Notes under the pieces: model-generated
The model's database searches: none
Seen by the model: only the letters and a program-made list of their open reading frames with translations
What the model was told of the DNA's origin: nothing
DNA from: UTCFX2 sp002050125
Lineage (GTDB): Bacteria; Chloroflexota; Anaerolineae; Anaerolineales; UBA4823
Length of the DNA: 64,000 nt
Assembly (NCBI GenBank): GCA_027494035.1
Contig: JAOSJQ010000018.1
Location: forward strand, 1-64,000
Reading direction: 5' to 3'
Part shown: positions 46,935-55,237 of the stretch, piece by piece
How positions within the stretch are numbered: the first letter of the stretch is position 1
How the letters are laid out: each line of letters starts with the position of its first letter
Program-made: the position numbers and the translations under genes

Positions 46935-47126
46935 ATGCGCGCCAACTCTTTCAACCAATTACTCACCAAGGAACTCACTCGCCAGGAGTTTCTCCTGCAC
47001 CTGGGGCTCTTGTTCCTTGCCGTCTCTGGCGTCTCCAGCTTTCTCCGAACACTTTCTGAACCCAATCTAGCAAACAAACAGCCCGCGTCCTCCCGACGAT
47101 TTGGGGCAGGTCCCTATGGAGGCTAA
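46935..47126 (+). CDS. Small protein with Tat-signal-like helix and GPYGG tail
   Basis: 63 residues from ATG 46935, just after tatC and 2 bp before the next gene. The segment ELTRQEFLLHLGLLFLAVSG resembles a twin-arginine signal (x-RR-x-F-L-K then a hydrophobic stretch), but the second Arg is Gln. The rest is short and ends FGAGPYGG. Proteins of this layout are, from memory, seen beside tail-fibre-like genes in Chloroflexota and Patescibacteria. It could be a Tat-exported anchor or adaptor; strict proof is lacking. Confidence 0.55.
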   Translation: MRANSFNQLLTKELTRQEFLLHLGLLFLAVSGVSSFLRTLSEPNLANKQPASSRRFGAGPYGG

Positions 47127-47128
47127 CT

Positions 47129-47647
47129 ATGGCAAGGCTACCAACACCTAGTGGAGATGACGGTAACTGGGGCACCATCCTCAATGAGTTTCTGGAGGTA
47201 GAGCATAACGCTGATGGCACGCATTTTGGTGCCAGCACTACCTCAAAGGGCGTCGTGGAGCTGGCTACTCAGGCAGAAGTTGACGCTGGGGCAGATGGGC
47301 AGCGGGTTGTAGTTCCCGCGACGCTCCAGGAAAAGCTCTACAGCACCCAAACTCTCGCTGATGGAGAGACCATCAACTGGGATACCTCGTTGGGAGCTTT
47401 TGCCCAAGTGACACTGGCAGGGAACAGAATCCTCGCCAACCCAGCCAATCTTATCAACGGAGCCTCATATATTTTGCTTATCAAGCAAGATGGTGAAGGT
47501 AGCCGAACCCTAACGTTTAGTGATGCGTACAAATTCCCTGATGGGACTGACCCCACCTTAAGTACCGCAGCCAATGCAGTAGACATTATTGCGTTCCTCA
47601 GTGACGGCACCAGTCTCTATGGTTCCTTCCAAGGGAACTTTAGTTGA
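47129..47647 (+). CDS. Phage-tail-fibre-like protein
   Basis: 172 residues. MARLPTPSGDDGNWGTILNE then FLEVEHNADGTH is a motif I associate with tail-fibre or appendage proteins. A repeat-like ASTTSKGVVELATQAEVDAG (the S/T-K-G-V-V-x-L-A-T-x-x-E motif of phage tail fibres) follows, and then a C-terminal beta-rich domain. No signal peptide of its own. It overlaps or abuts the next gene. It is probably a trimeric fibre component or cell-surface filament; the Tat genes upstream may export it. Confidence 0.65.
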   Translation: MARLPTPSGDDGNWGTILNEFLEVEHNADGTHFGASTTSKGVVELATQAEVDAGADGQRVVVPATLQEKLYSTQTLADGETINWDTSLGAFAQVTLAGNRILANPANLINGASYILLIKQDGEGSRTLTFSDAYKFPDGTDPTLSTAANAVDIIAFLSDGTSLYGSFQGNFS

Positions 47648-47649
47648 TT

Positions 47650-48927
47650 ATGCCTATTCAGACACAGTTTCCAATGGGGTTCTTCAATACGCACCTTAGC
47701 AGTCAATGGAATGACGTCACGCCACCAGACGGATGGACGTGGACACTTCCCTTCAACATTCAAAAAAATGGGAGAGTGTTCAGACCCGATCCCACGTGGG
47801 ATATTTCAGCGCAAGTTCCTCGCGACGGCGGTCTACGTTACGTGTCAAAATCCGGCAACGATACAACAGGTGATGGGTTGACGTGGGAAACCGCGTGGAA
47901 AACAGTCACAAAGGCCTACACTGCTCTTGGTTCAACCCCCAATGTATGTATTTTTATCGGCGAAGGGATATGGGGCTGGAATGATGGTTGGTCCAATGCG
48001 ACGCAAAGCGTAACGCGTTCCTTTGTGGGAGTTGGCAACGTTGAAATTGACACGTATTACATTGTGAACCCGTACTCACTCACCACAGGGAAGATGTACA
48101 CCTACGAGTCCACTGGCCTGGTAGGGCCCATAAGCAGTGTACTTGATTACGGGCACAGAGACTCTGATGGAATCCCATCTTTGTATGCCACCAAAACAAC
48201 AATTGATGACGTTGAGGCGACTGCGGGATCGTTCTATTACGATACTGTCGCCAAAATCCTCTATGTCCACACTCTGAACGAATCGGCCCCCGATGCGAAC
48301 GTTCGTTCGCAGTATATGGGCAGCAATTTTTTAAGTACTAATGTCTCAGGAGTTCAGCTATACGCTGAAAATTTCAAAGTTTATCGTACTCCAACGAGTA
48401 TATCGTCTAGCGGTGGAATCACGTATTTAAACAATGTCCACTTGGGATACATAGGTATGAGTTTCACGAACAATACAACGGCTATCCTGCGAGATTGTAG
48501 TTGGAGATCCTCCCTCAAGATGGGTGTCGCTACGCAAGAAGACCTACTCTACGGAAGTGCAGCAAAGATCATCGAAATTGACTGTGAGGGATCGTATTCT
48601 GGCGGCTCCACCTATATTGGCAGTAATGCCACCACGAACCATGACGCGGGCGAAAACGTCATCATTAATGGAGAGTATCACCACACTTATGGTCCGCCCA
48701 TTGGTTTCATCGGTAACGGAAAGTGCTGGCTACTTGGAACGTATTCTCACGATAACCTCGCTACTTCGGCCAATTACTACAGCTACCAACTTGACGAAGC
48801 CGTCGCCTACCTGGATTGTTGTAGGTCATCAGGCTCTGTCAAGGATATTGGCCCAATGAGCGAAATTGTCCATGTGCGCGACTTCATCGGCGGGGCCACG
48901 AGTGACGCATCACTTGTCGCATATTGA
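47650..48927 (+). CDS. Beta-helix surface protein
   Basis: 425 residues from ATG 47650 (a TTG two codons earlier is possible). RDGGLRYVSKSGNDTTGDGL then TWETAWKTVTKAYTAL is the entry motif of right-handed parallel beta-helix (pectate-lyase-like) proteins, and the body has many short beta-forming stretches with Asn, Gly and Thr turns (SFTNNTTAILRDCSWRS). No catalytic site was recognised. Such folds act in phage tail spikes and adhesins that bind or degrade polysaccharide. It is the last gene of the tat-fibre operon. Confidence 0.65.
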   Translation: MPIQTQFPMGFFNTHLSSQWNDVTPPDGWTWTLPFNIQKNGRVFRPDPTWDISAQVPRDGGLRYVSKSGNDTTGDGLTWETAWKTVTKAYTALGSTPNVCIFIGEGIWGWNDGWSNATQSVTRSFVGVGNVEIDTYYIVNPYSLTTGKMYTYESTGLVGPISSVLDYGHRDSDGIPSLYATKTTIDDVEATAGSFYYDTVAKILYVHTLNESAPDANVRSQYMGSNFLSTNVSGVQLYAENFKVYRTPTSISSSGGITYLNNVHLGYIGMSFTNNTTAILRDCSWRSSLKMGVATQEDLLYGSAAKIIEIDCEGSYSGGSTYIGSNATTNHDAGENVIINGEYHHTYGPPIGFIGNGKCWLLGTYSHDNLATSANYYSYQLDEAVAYLDCCRSSGSVKDIGPMSEIVHVRDFIGGATSDASLVAY

Positions 48928-49109
48928 TCTAACCAGCGCGGCCCACTAAGGCACAATAGGCCGGTTAGCAGGCCACCAAAACCCATAACCACCTGAATAA
49001 CCGGCTATTCAAAAGCCGCCGCTGCACATGACTAAGTGTTAGATTTCTCAACCTAATTCTGCAACACTTGAACAGCACTTCCATTTTCTGATAACATCAA
49101 TTTCAGCCT

Positions 49110-49634
49110 GTGCGCAAGGAATGGAAACCACTTCCAGCGCCCATCACTTTCGAGCAAGTGTCTCACTTCGCTCAAGAAGCCCTATTGCAAAGCGGTCATC
49201 ACGCGCCAACCCTGATCATTGACGGCAGCGCCCGACCTGTCGTGGTGCAAATCGACGGGCTGGCTCCCACTTTCGAGGGCCGAGTTCAACAGATGTTTGT
49301 GGCCGGACAGGCTCTCGCTCGCGATGGCAATGCCGGGCAACTGCGCAGCGTCTACTTTGTGACTGAAGCTTGGCTTAGTCAGGCTCAGGAAGGGAAATTG
49401 CCCGACGTTCCGCCTTCCCAAGACCCCCAGCGCAAAGAAGTGCTCATTGTCGATGGGGTAGAGGCCAAATCGCATCGAGCGAGAGTGGCGATTTACGAAA
49501 TGCTGCGCGACGAACAAGGAAATCTACGCGAAATCCGCGAGCTCAGACTTCCCGATGATTCGTCTACCTCTTCTGATAGCCCGCTGCTGGAGGCATTCCT
49601 CACCGGTTTTTGGGCGAGAGATGGATTGCGGTGA
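49110..49634 (+). CDS. Hypothetical protein
   Basis: 174 residues with a GTG start at 49110. The alpha/beta pattern (LIIDGSARPVVVQIDGLAPT, SVYFVTEAWLSQAQEGKLPD, EVLIVDGVEAKSHRARVAIY) suggests a compact soluble protein. No family recognised. It converges with the DUF2188 gene 18 bp downstream. The ~180 bp before it contain cggct-attcaaa-agccg (49001-49017), a small hairpin that may end the upstream operon. Confidence 0.45.
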   Translation: MRKEWKPLPAPITFEQVSHFAQEALLQSGHHAPTLIIDGSARPVVVQIDGLAPTFEGRVQQMFVAGQALARDGNAGQLRSVYFVTEAWLSQAQEGKLPDVPPSQDPQRKEVLIVDGVEAKSHRARVAIYEMLRDEQGNLREIRELRLPDDSSTSSDSPLLEAFLTGFWARDGLR

Positions 49635-49651
49635 ATGCCTCCCCAATGGTC

Positions 49652-49900
49652 TCAGTGTTCTGTGTCTTTCGGCGGATTAGGATCGTTACCGGGTTTGATC
49701 GTGTCCTTGCTCCGAATCTTGCCGTCACGCCCCTTGATAATCAGCTCGCCGCCGCCCTGATTTTGTAGGTTCTCGTGGGCAGCATTGGACGCATCGCCCT
49801 GGGTATCGTGAACACTCGTTGCCCGATCACTGTCATTGCGTTTGTTGACCCACTTGCCGTCTTCGCGCCGGTAGACGATTCTGTCTTGCTTCTTGCTCAT
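49652..49900 (-). CDS. DUF2188-like small protein
   Basis: 82 residues: IVYRREDGKWVNKRNDSDRA … TQGDASNAAHENLQNQGGGE … LIIKGRDGKIRSKDTI fits the DUF2188 pattern of a W-x-V-x-(R/K) strand, an A-x-x-x-A-x-x-x-L helix and the G-x-I/R-x-K-D-T/S-Y tail. Function of the domain is unknown. It lies 28 bp downstream of the CD-NTase gene on the same strand and may be a passenger of the CBASS operon. Confidence 0.6.
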   Translation of the reverse strand: MSKKQDRIVYRREDGKWVNKRNDSDRATSVHDTQGDASNAAHENLQNQGGGELIIKGRDGKIRSKDTIKPGNDPNPPKDTEH

Positions 49901-49928
49901 TTTGAGACTCCCTGTTTGATCGTTAGCT

Positions 49929-51326
49929 TCAATCAGAATTTCTGATGTTTACGTAGAAGCGATTGCTTCGCCCCACACACACACCATTCTGGACGATGAA
50001 GCATTCAATCCAGTGTTTTCCGGTGTACTGGGTGATCTCCCAATTTACCAGAGGGTTATTTGGATCGGTCTGCCTATTTCGACCTCTACCCTGAAAGAAG
50101 TCTCCACGCAGTCCGCCCTCGTTTTTGGCGTGTTCACCTGTGTTGACAACTTGCCAGTGAACTTCGTACTCACCTCGGCAACCAGTAGAGGCAACAAACT
50201 TAATTTCCAGCCCACCTTGGAGAATCCGCCCATTCGAGTTGAGTCCACTGGGATTGCCCACACCTGGATGCACGTAAGCATTAAGCCTGACCTTTGCCTT
50301 CTGCTGCAATTTGACAGGCCATGGGGGTATTCTTGCGTGTGAAATGCTGCTCAGGGTTATAGCGGATGCGGCCTTGCGTGTTTCCTCGGCTTCCTCTGAG
50401 TCATATAACGGGAACTTGTCACCGAAGATTTGTCTCCATAACTCTGAGCTCTGGAGATCATCAGTTTCATCACGTGCCACTATGGCAAGGGCAAGGCTTT
50501 CGTTCACGCAATCGAGAAAGACTTGAAATTCTTCCGGACTCATGCTGGTCTTGATGATTTCGCCGGGCAGTCCTGGGTCGGCAAGGGAAGGTACAGTGGT
50601 TGCACTGAAATACTTGAGCGATATATTGGTCAGAACAGCAACAAAATGGTCGGCCCATTCCTTTCGCGTCGGGTCAAAATTCTCACCGGTCAGGCACTCC
50701 ACCCAAAATCCTTTGGGCTTAGGTCGTTCAACGTCCGGCTGCTTAACCTCACATTGGTATTTCCACCACCACTTCATCATTTTCACAAGCGGAACATACC
50801 GGCCTTGACTGCATTCTTCCGAATTAAGTGTGGTAGTGTGCTTGAGGTGACCTCTGGGGTGGCTGGGAATCCATACTTTTAAATCCCTGTCAGGGACCAA
50901 AAGAGGCTCATCCGCTGTTGTCTGTACCACTGCCGGAATGATGTCCAGTGTCAACTCAACACCATCACGATCTGGTAGAGGCTCATCCACTCGAATCGAC
51001 CGCCGTTGGTAGGCCGTTTCAGGGTTTTCGTAGCACTCGCCTAAGGCCGCCTTGAACCGTCTCAATACCTTCTGGGGGTTGTTGTCGGGATCGGTGGTAT
51101 CCAAGTCGGTGAGAATAACAATATCCACATCCTTGATATCACCGACCGCCGTATGGCGTCTGTAGGAACCATAGAGAAACGAACCGGTAATTACCTCGGC
51201 CAGCTTGCAATCGGTTTGAAGACAGCCTCGCACATAAGTATGTGCTTCGACGGCATGGTTGACAGCCTTCGTTTCAGGCTCAAGGTTGCTAAGGAAGGCA
51301 TCGAACAGACTGTTTAGTTTACCCAT
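49929..51326 (-). CDS. CBASS CD-NTase (cyclic oligonucleotide synthase)
   Basis: 465 residues. The nucleotidyltransferase core is GSFLYGSYRRHTAVGDIKDV (48-67) with the metal-binding Asp pair in DVDIVIL (66-72) and the third Asp in ELTLDIIPAV (~124). A helical region follows (YVPLVKMMKWWWKYQCEV), and the C-terminal ~130 residues look like the nucleotide-sensor (AGS-C-like) domain (KLQQKAKVRLNAYV, WIECFIVQNGVCVGRSNRFY). On phage infection such enzymes make cyclic oligonucleotides that switch on the effector encoded 6 bp upstream. ATG 51326. All catalytic residues are present. Confidence 0.85.
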   Translation of the reverse strand: MGKLNSLFDAFLSNLEPETKAVNHAVEAHTYVRGCLQTDCKLAEVITGSFLYGSYRRHTAVGDIKDVDIVILTDLDTTDPDNNPQKVLRRFKAALGECYENPETAYQRRSIRVDEPLPDRDGVELTLDIIPAVVQTTADEPLLVPDRDLKVWIPSHPRGHLKHTTTLNSEECSQGRYVPLVKMMKWWWKYQCEVKQPDVERPKPKGFWVECLTGENFDPTRKEWADHFVAVLTNISLKYFSATTVPSLADPGLPGEIIKTSMSPEEFQVFLDCVNESLALAIVARDETDDLQSSELWRQIFGDKFPLYDSEEAEETRKAASAITLSSISHARIPPWPVKLQQKAKVRLNAYVHPGVGNPSGLNSNGRILQGGLEIKFVASTGCRGEYEVHWQVVNTGEHAKNEGGLRGDFFQGRGRNRQTDPNNPLVNWEITQYTGKHWIECFIVQNGVCVGRSNRFYVNIRNSD

Positions 51327-51332
51327 CGTGCC

Positions 51333-52631
51333 TCACATTGTATTGGTCAGCGTTCCGGCCAACCGATATTCGGTTCTGGTTTCATCCAGGTAGTACAGAG
51401 AGAGCGGACAAATAGCGTTGAGGTGGTATCCAATCAAACAAGCGAGAGCGGCAGGCATTGCCCCAAATACATGAATATGGGTTGCTCCCCACCGGTCACA
51501 AAGATTCTTTGTCTTGCGCGCAATCTCCTGAGAAATAGACAGGGCGTGAGCAGCATTGACGACCCGCCCATCAGGGAGAGAAAAACCCAGCACGGCCTGT
51601 GGGGGAGAGGGCCAACTGGAGACAAAGTCTCTTACGGAAGAAGTTATGTTTCGCGGGGAGAGATTCAGCACCACCGCCACTTCACTACTCTGGCTATTTA
51701 GAAACACTGGCAGATCGTCGAATATGCCGGTTGTTTTGGCAGGTAACCCCGTCGTCGCCCAAACTCCATTCCTGGCGATTATGCGGAGATTGAAGCGCGT
51801 GACTCCTCGAAAAACCCAACCAACCAGAAAGGCCAGAGATAGCCTGGTTTGCAGGTGTATAGTGAGTTCCTTCGAGAAATCCGGAGGTTGAATCACGGCT
51901 CGTAATGCGCTCAGTGTTTGATGAGCCTTTACAAATTGTCCTGGAGACTCTTCTTCACTCACCACGAATTGGTGCAATGACACCTGTACGTCTGCTTGTC
52001 CCCGAAAGCTAACGTCGGAAAAACTGGAAATGCCAATGTTCAACGAGTAGGGTTCAACTCTCACAATCCCGCCGAGAGTCTGATCGATGTGCCTTCTTAG
52101 GTCTTCGCCCGATACTGGCCATTCGATGGTCTCTTTTGAAACACCGTTGAGTCCAGGGAAGACAAGGCTCTCGAAGTTATCAGACGGAAAGTGCTTGGTG
52201 AAATGTTTGTACAAAAGATCAGGATAGTCTGAGAGTTGATCCATCAGCTTTTCCCAAAACACGATTTCAACGGGGAAGCGGTTCTGTGCTATCCGCTCCT
52301 CGCTCACCGCCAACACGTGACTCTGAGTTTCCCCATCTGTGGCGGCACTTGTGACAATAATCATCTTGTTGAGGGCAGGGGCAAACCCTTCTGCTCGGCC
52401 AATCTCATCATCAACTTCTTTGTTTGAAATTTCGTCGGTCGTGCGGTGTTTACATTGAATGCCGAGCAGACCGTTTTGTGTTTGACCCACGACATCCACT
52501 CCATGCTGGCGCTGACCTCGACGCGCATATCTTTGGAAGTTATCGCTTTGATAAGTCCGAGAATAAACATCACAGACAATGTCTTCAAATGTTTCCCAAT
52601 CTCTAGGTTTAGGGAATATGAATTGTGCCAT
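51333..52631 (-). CDS. cap4: CBASS effector: nuclease-SAVED fusion (Cap4-like)
   Basis: 432 residues. N-terminal restriction-like nuclease: DWETFEDIVCDVYSRTY, QRQHGVDVVGQTQNGLLGIQ then CKHR, giving Asp46 and Q-x-K (59-61). C-terminal SAVED sensor from ~180, with the typical end HIHVFGAMPAALACLIGYHL … LYYLDETRTEYRLAGTL. In Cap4-type systems the SAVED domain binds the cyclic oligonucleotide made by the neighbouring enzyme and the nuclease then degrades DNA. It stands first in the operon, followed 6 bp later by the CD-NTase. No Cap2/Cap3 or HORMA/TRIP13 genes are nearby. Confidence 0.85.
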   Translation of the reverse strand: MAQFIFPKPRDWETFEDIVCDVYSRTYQSDNFQRYARRGQRQHGVDVVGQTQNGLLGIQCKHRTTDEISNKEVDDEIGRAEGFAPALNKMIIVTSAATDGETQSHVLAVSEERIAQNRFPVEIVFWEKLMDQLSDYPDLLYKHFTKHFPSDNFESLVFPGLNGVSKETIEWPVSGEDLRRHIDQTLGGIVRVEPYSLNIGISSFSDVSFRGQADVQVSLHQFVVSEEESPGQFVKAHQTLSALRAVIQPPDFSKELTIHLQTRLSLAFLVGWVFRGVTRFNLRIIARNGVWATTGLPAKTTGIFDDLPVFLNSQSSEVAVVLNLSPRNITSSVRDFVSSWPSPPQAVLGFSLPDGRVVNAAHALSISQEIARKTKNLCDRWGATHIHVFGAMPAALACLIGYHLNAICPLSLYYLDETRTEYRLAGTLTNTM

Positions 52632-52815
52632 ATGGTCTCTGCCTCAACTCCACCACTCAATACGCGGACTTCTATTTTTTGTAATAACTATCTATTTAAT
52701 TATCGTATACCACAAGAACGCTGCTTTTTCACTCCTACAAGAATAGAACTAAAATTCTGAGGAGTCTATCAGAAAGATGTTAGAAAATCCGTTCTGCTCT
52801 TTCCAAAACAGTGGG

Positions 52816-53403
52816 TTACAGATTCAACCTCTTCACTACCTCCTCGAGCTCATCATCCGTAATCCCCAAATACCGCTTGGTGTACGCCAAACTGGCATGG
52901 TTGAGCTTGTACATAATGAGTGCGAGATCGACACCGTTCATGCGAGCATGATACCCCCAGGTTTTGCGCAAACTATGTGTTCCGAAGTTGCCGCGCAGAC
53001 CGATGTCTTGGCATATTCCGGTGATGAACTTCCAGGCTTGCCCGCGTTTAATTGGCTCACGAAAATTGTTCGCCTTGGAGTTGAAGAAGACATGATTATC
53101 GGGATCGCTGGTGACACCAGGATAGGCAGACAAATATTCGTTGAGTGCTTCTCTAATACTGTCGTTGATCACAATCTCCTGGCGCTTACCTCGCTTCTCC
53201 TCTTTAATCACAGACCGGCGGCGGATATGGTTGTGTTCGTCCATAAAGTGGCTAACACGCAATTGGAGCAAGTCCGAAATGCGCAACGCCGTGTTGATCC
53301 CCACCACAAACAGCAGCAGGTCGCGGTAGCGTCCTTCGCCGCGCAACTGGTTTTTGATTTGCGCAATGCGTTTGCGGTCGCGAATGGGTTCAACAAAGTT
53401 CAT
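52816..53403 (-). CDS. Tyrosine recombinase/integrase, short form
   Basis: 195 residues containing the complete catalytic domain: TALRISDLLQLRVSHF (Arg41), a basic strand with KEEKRGKRQEI (Lys), GTHSLRKTWGYHAR (His143-x-x-Arg146), LNHAS (His169) and TKRYLGI (Tyr178). It has no N-terminal SAM-like or arm-binding domain, as in short plasmid-borne recombinases that resolve dimers or handle cassettes. It lies after the CBASS genes but 180 bp away, on the same strand. It could serve dimer resolution of the element. Confidence 0.88.
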   Translation of the reverse strand: MNFVEPIRDRKRIAQIKNQLRGEGRYRDLLLFVVGINTALRISDLLQLRVSHFMDEHNHIRRRSVIKEEKRGKRQEIVINDSIREALNEYLSAYPGVTSDPDNHVFFNSKANNFREPIKRGQAWKFITGICQDIGLRGNFGTHSLRKTWGYHARMNGVDLALIMYKLNHASLAYTKRYLGITDDELEEVVKRLNL

Positions 53404-53652
53404 ATTTTCTTCGGGTGTTGGTGTTTAGTGGTTTGTAGTGAACACAACCGCTGTATAAAGCAAATATGTTCACCAAGAACAGCCTAACAGACAGGGCAAC
53501 CAGTGACAAGCACCGATTTACCGGGTATTTTCAGGGTGTAGTGAACTCAATAGATATTGTGTTTACATGGGTGTTTGACTGCTACGGTTGGGGTGGTCGC
53601 AGCGAATAGCTTGTTGATGGCGATCATCCCAGCTACTACAATGACCTCAGCT

Positions 53653-53883
53653 ATGACAGATACAACATCTACAACGAACCACCCAGAACATACCACTGAC
53701 GTGAGTGCCTCAGTCGAGACAAGTGGGGTACTCTCCACAGTTGCCCCAATCACCATAACGGCCAGTGAGTTACGCAAAAGTCCCGGCCAATTCTTGGACC
53801 GTGTGTTTTATCGCGGCGAGAGCTTTTTAGTGGAGAGGGCAGGGAAGCCGATGGCGGTGATTGGGCCGGTCCGCAAACAATAG
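53653..53883 (+). CDS. Phd-like antitoxin domain protein
   Basis: 76 residues from an internal Met; the frame is open from an ATG at 53557 but the first ~30 residues are hydrophobic/Thr-rich and not family-like. The C-terminal ~45 residues, ITITASELRKSPGQFLDRVF then YRGESFLVERAGKPMAVIGP, match the Phd/YefM pattern. No toxin gene is adjacent. It is unrelated in detail to the antitoxins at 12816 and 63879. Confidence 0.55.
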   Translation: MTDTTSTTNHPEHTTDVSASVETSGVLSTVAPITITASELRKSPGQFLDRVFYRGESFLVERAGKPMAVIGPVRKQ

Positions 53884-53910
53884 AACGGGTCACTGCAATA
53901 GCGGCTTAGT

Positions 53911-53931
53911 GTTTCGATATCAGATCGAAAC
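53911..53931. terminator. Hairpin between convergent genes
   Basis: GTTTCGAT (53911-53918) - 5 nt - ATCGAAAC (53924-53931), a perfect 8-bp stem exactly between genes ending at 53883 (+) and 53943 (-). There is no T-run. It is probably a bidirectional transcription end. Confidence 0.45.
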
Positions 53932-53942
53932 ATTCAAATCGC

Positions 53943-55154
53943 CTAGTTGGCGGTAGTTCCATTCAAGTCGCCTTTCGCTTTGAGCGCAATTTCCCTGCTG
54001 GTATACGCTGTCATATCACTCGGGTTCCTGCGAAGTGCTTCATCAAAGTCGGCAATCGCCCCGTCATGGTCACCTTTCAGGTGGCGCGCAATTCCCCGGT
54101 TGGAGTACCCCAGTGCATCCGCCGGGTCCAGCCGGATCGCTTCTGTACCGTCAGCAATAGCCCCGTCATGGTCGCCTTGCACTAGGCGCGCATATCCCCG
54201 TCTGTTGTAAGGCCATTTATCCTTCGGGTCCAGCCGGATCGCTTCGGTATAGTCAGCAATAGCCCCGTCTAGGTCGCCTTTCTCCTGAAACATATATCCC
54301 CTGTTGGTATACGCCACTGCGAACCCTGGATTGAGGCGAATCGCTTCGGTATAGTCAGCGATAGCCCCGTCGAGGTCGCCTTTCTCCCGGCGCGCAAGTC
54401 CCCGGTTGTTGTACGCCACTACCAACGCTGGGTTCAGGCGGAGTGCTTCGGTATAGTCAGCGATAGCCCCTTCATGGTCACCTTGCTTACGGCGCACCTC
54501 TCCACTTTGTAGGAAAGCGTGCGCATTCCGCAGCGCTCTGGACGTGGAAGTTGTCTTGGTAGTTCGCGCTGGAGATGCCGCAGACTTGGATGGCGACGGC
54601 TCTTGCTTGAGATAGTTATATGACTGCGTCACCCACAGTACCACCATGAAAAGATTCACTACCCGATATACCCAGTTCACAACAAACGAAAACCAACCAC
54701 TGGGAAGATCAAATTCGATAGGTTCGGAGTCTTCTGCGCTCAAACTCACATGCGCTCCGGCCTTCGCTGACCAAAGCAGGTAGCCCATGAATCCACTGAC
54801 ACCAAATTCCTCTTCGTAGGCTGCGTAGAGTTCCTGCTTGGGGTCTTCGTAGTCTTCCTGGAGTTGAGAAATCACCTCAGAGGTGTAGCGTAGATGGCTG
54901 AAGTAGTACCAGGCACCAAAGCAGATCAAACCGATAAGAATAGCGCGTTTCAGATACTTTGGTTTAGGAGACGGTTTTCCGTGGCCCACATCGTCAGTTG
55001 ACGCAATGAAAAACGTGGAGACTACAGCAATGACCGGCACAACAAACTGGCTAAGCTCCTGAAAGGCATGAGCCGGAATAATCGAAGCCAACCAATTGAG
55101 TCCGTACGTCAACCCCAAGGCAACCAACAAACAAATAGCGTGGAAAAAAATCAC
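53943..55154 (-). CDS. Membrane protein with six TPR repeats
   Basis: 403 residues. The N-terminal part has three to four membrane segments (MIFFHAICLLVALGLTYGLN, FVVPVIAVVSTFFIAS, YLKRAILIGLICFGAWYY, WFSFVVNWVYRVVNLFMVVL). From ~215 come six near-identical tetratricopeptide units (GDLDGAIADYTEAIRLNPGF type) to the end. The TPR repeats are also repeated at DNA level (ctgac-tatacc-type 102-bp units), so they can expand and contract. A membrane-tethered interaction scaffold, partner unknown. Confidence 0.7.
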   Translation of the reverse strand: MIFFHAICLLVALGLTYGLNWLASIIPAHAFQELSQFVVPVIAVVSTFFIASTDDVGHGKPSPKPKYLKRAILIGLICFGAWYYFSHLRYTSEVISQLQEDYEDPKQELYAAYEEEFGVSGFMGYLLWSAKAGAHVSLSAEDSEPIEFDLPSGWFSFVVNWVYRVVNLFMVVLWVTQSYNYLKQEPSPSKSAASPARTTKTTSTSRALRNAHAFLQSGEVRRKQGDHEGAIADYTEALRLNPALVVAYNNRGLARREKGDLDGAIADYTEAIRLNPGFAVAYTNRGYMFQEKGDLDGAIADYTEAIRLDPKDKWPYNRRGYARLVQGDHDGAIADGTEAIRLDPADALGYSNRGIARHLKGDHDGAIADFDEALRRNPSDMTAYTSREIALKAKGDLNGTTAN

Positions 55155-55237
55155 TCTATCCCCCTCATAAGGGTGTGCAGTGAATCAAGTACTCCAAATA
55201 AACCAATCCGACCCATTCCAGACTCTGGCTTACATCG

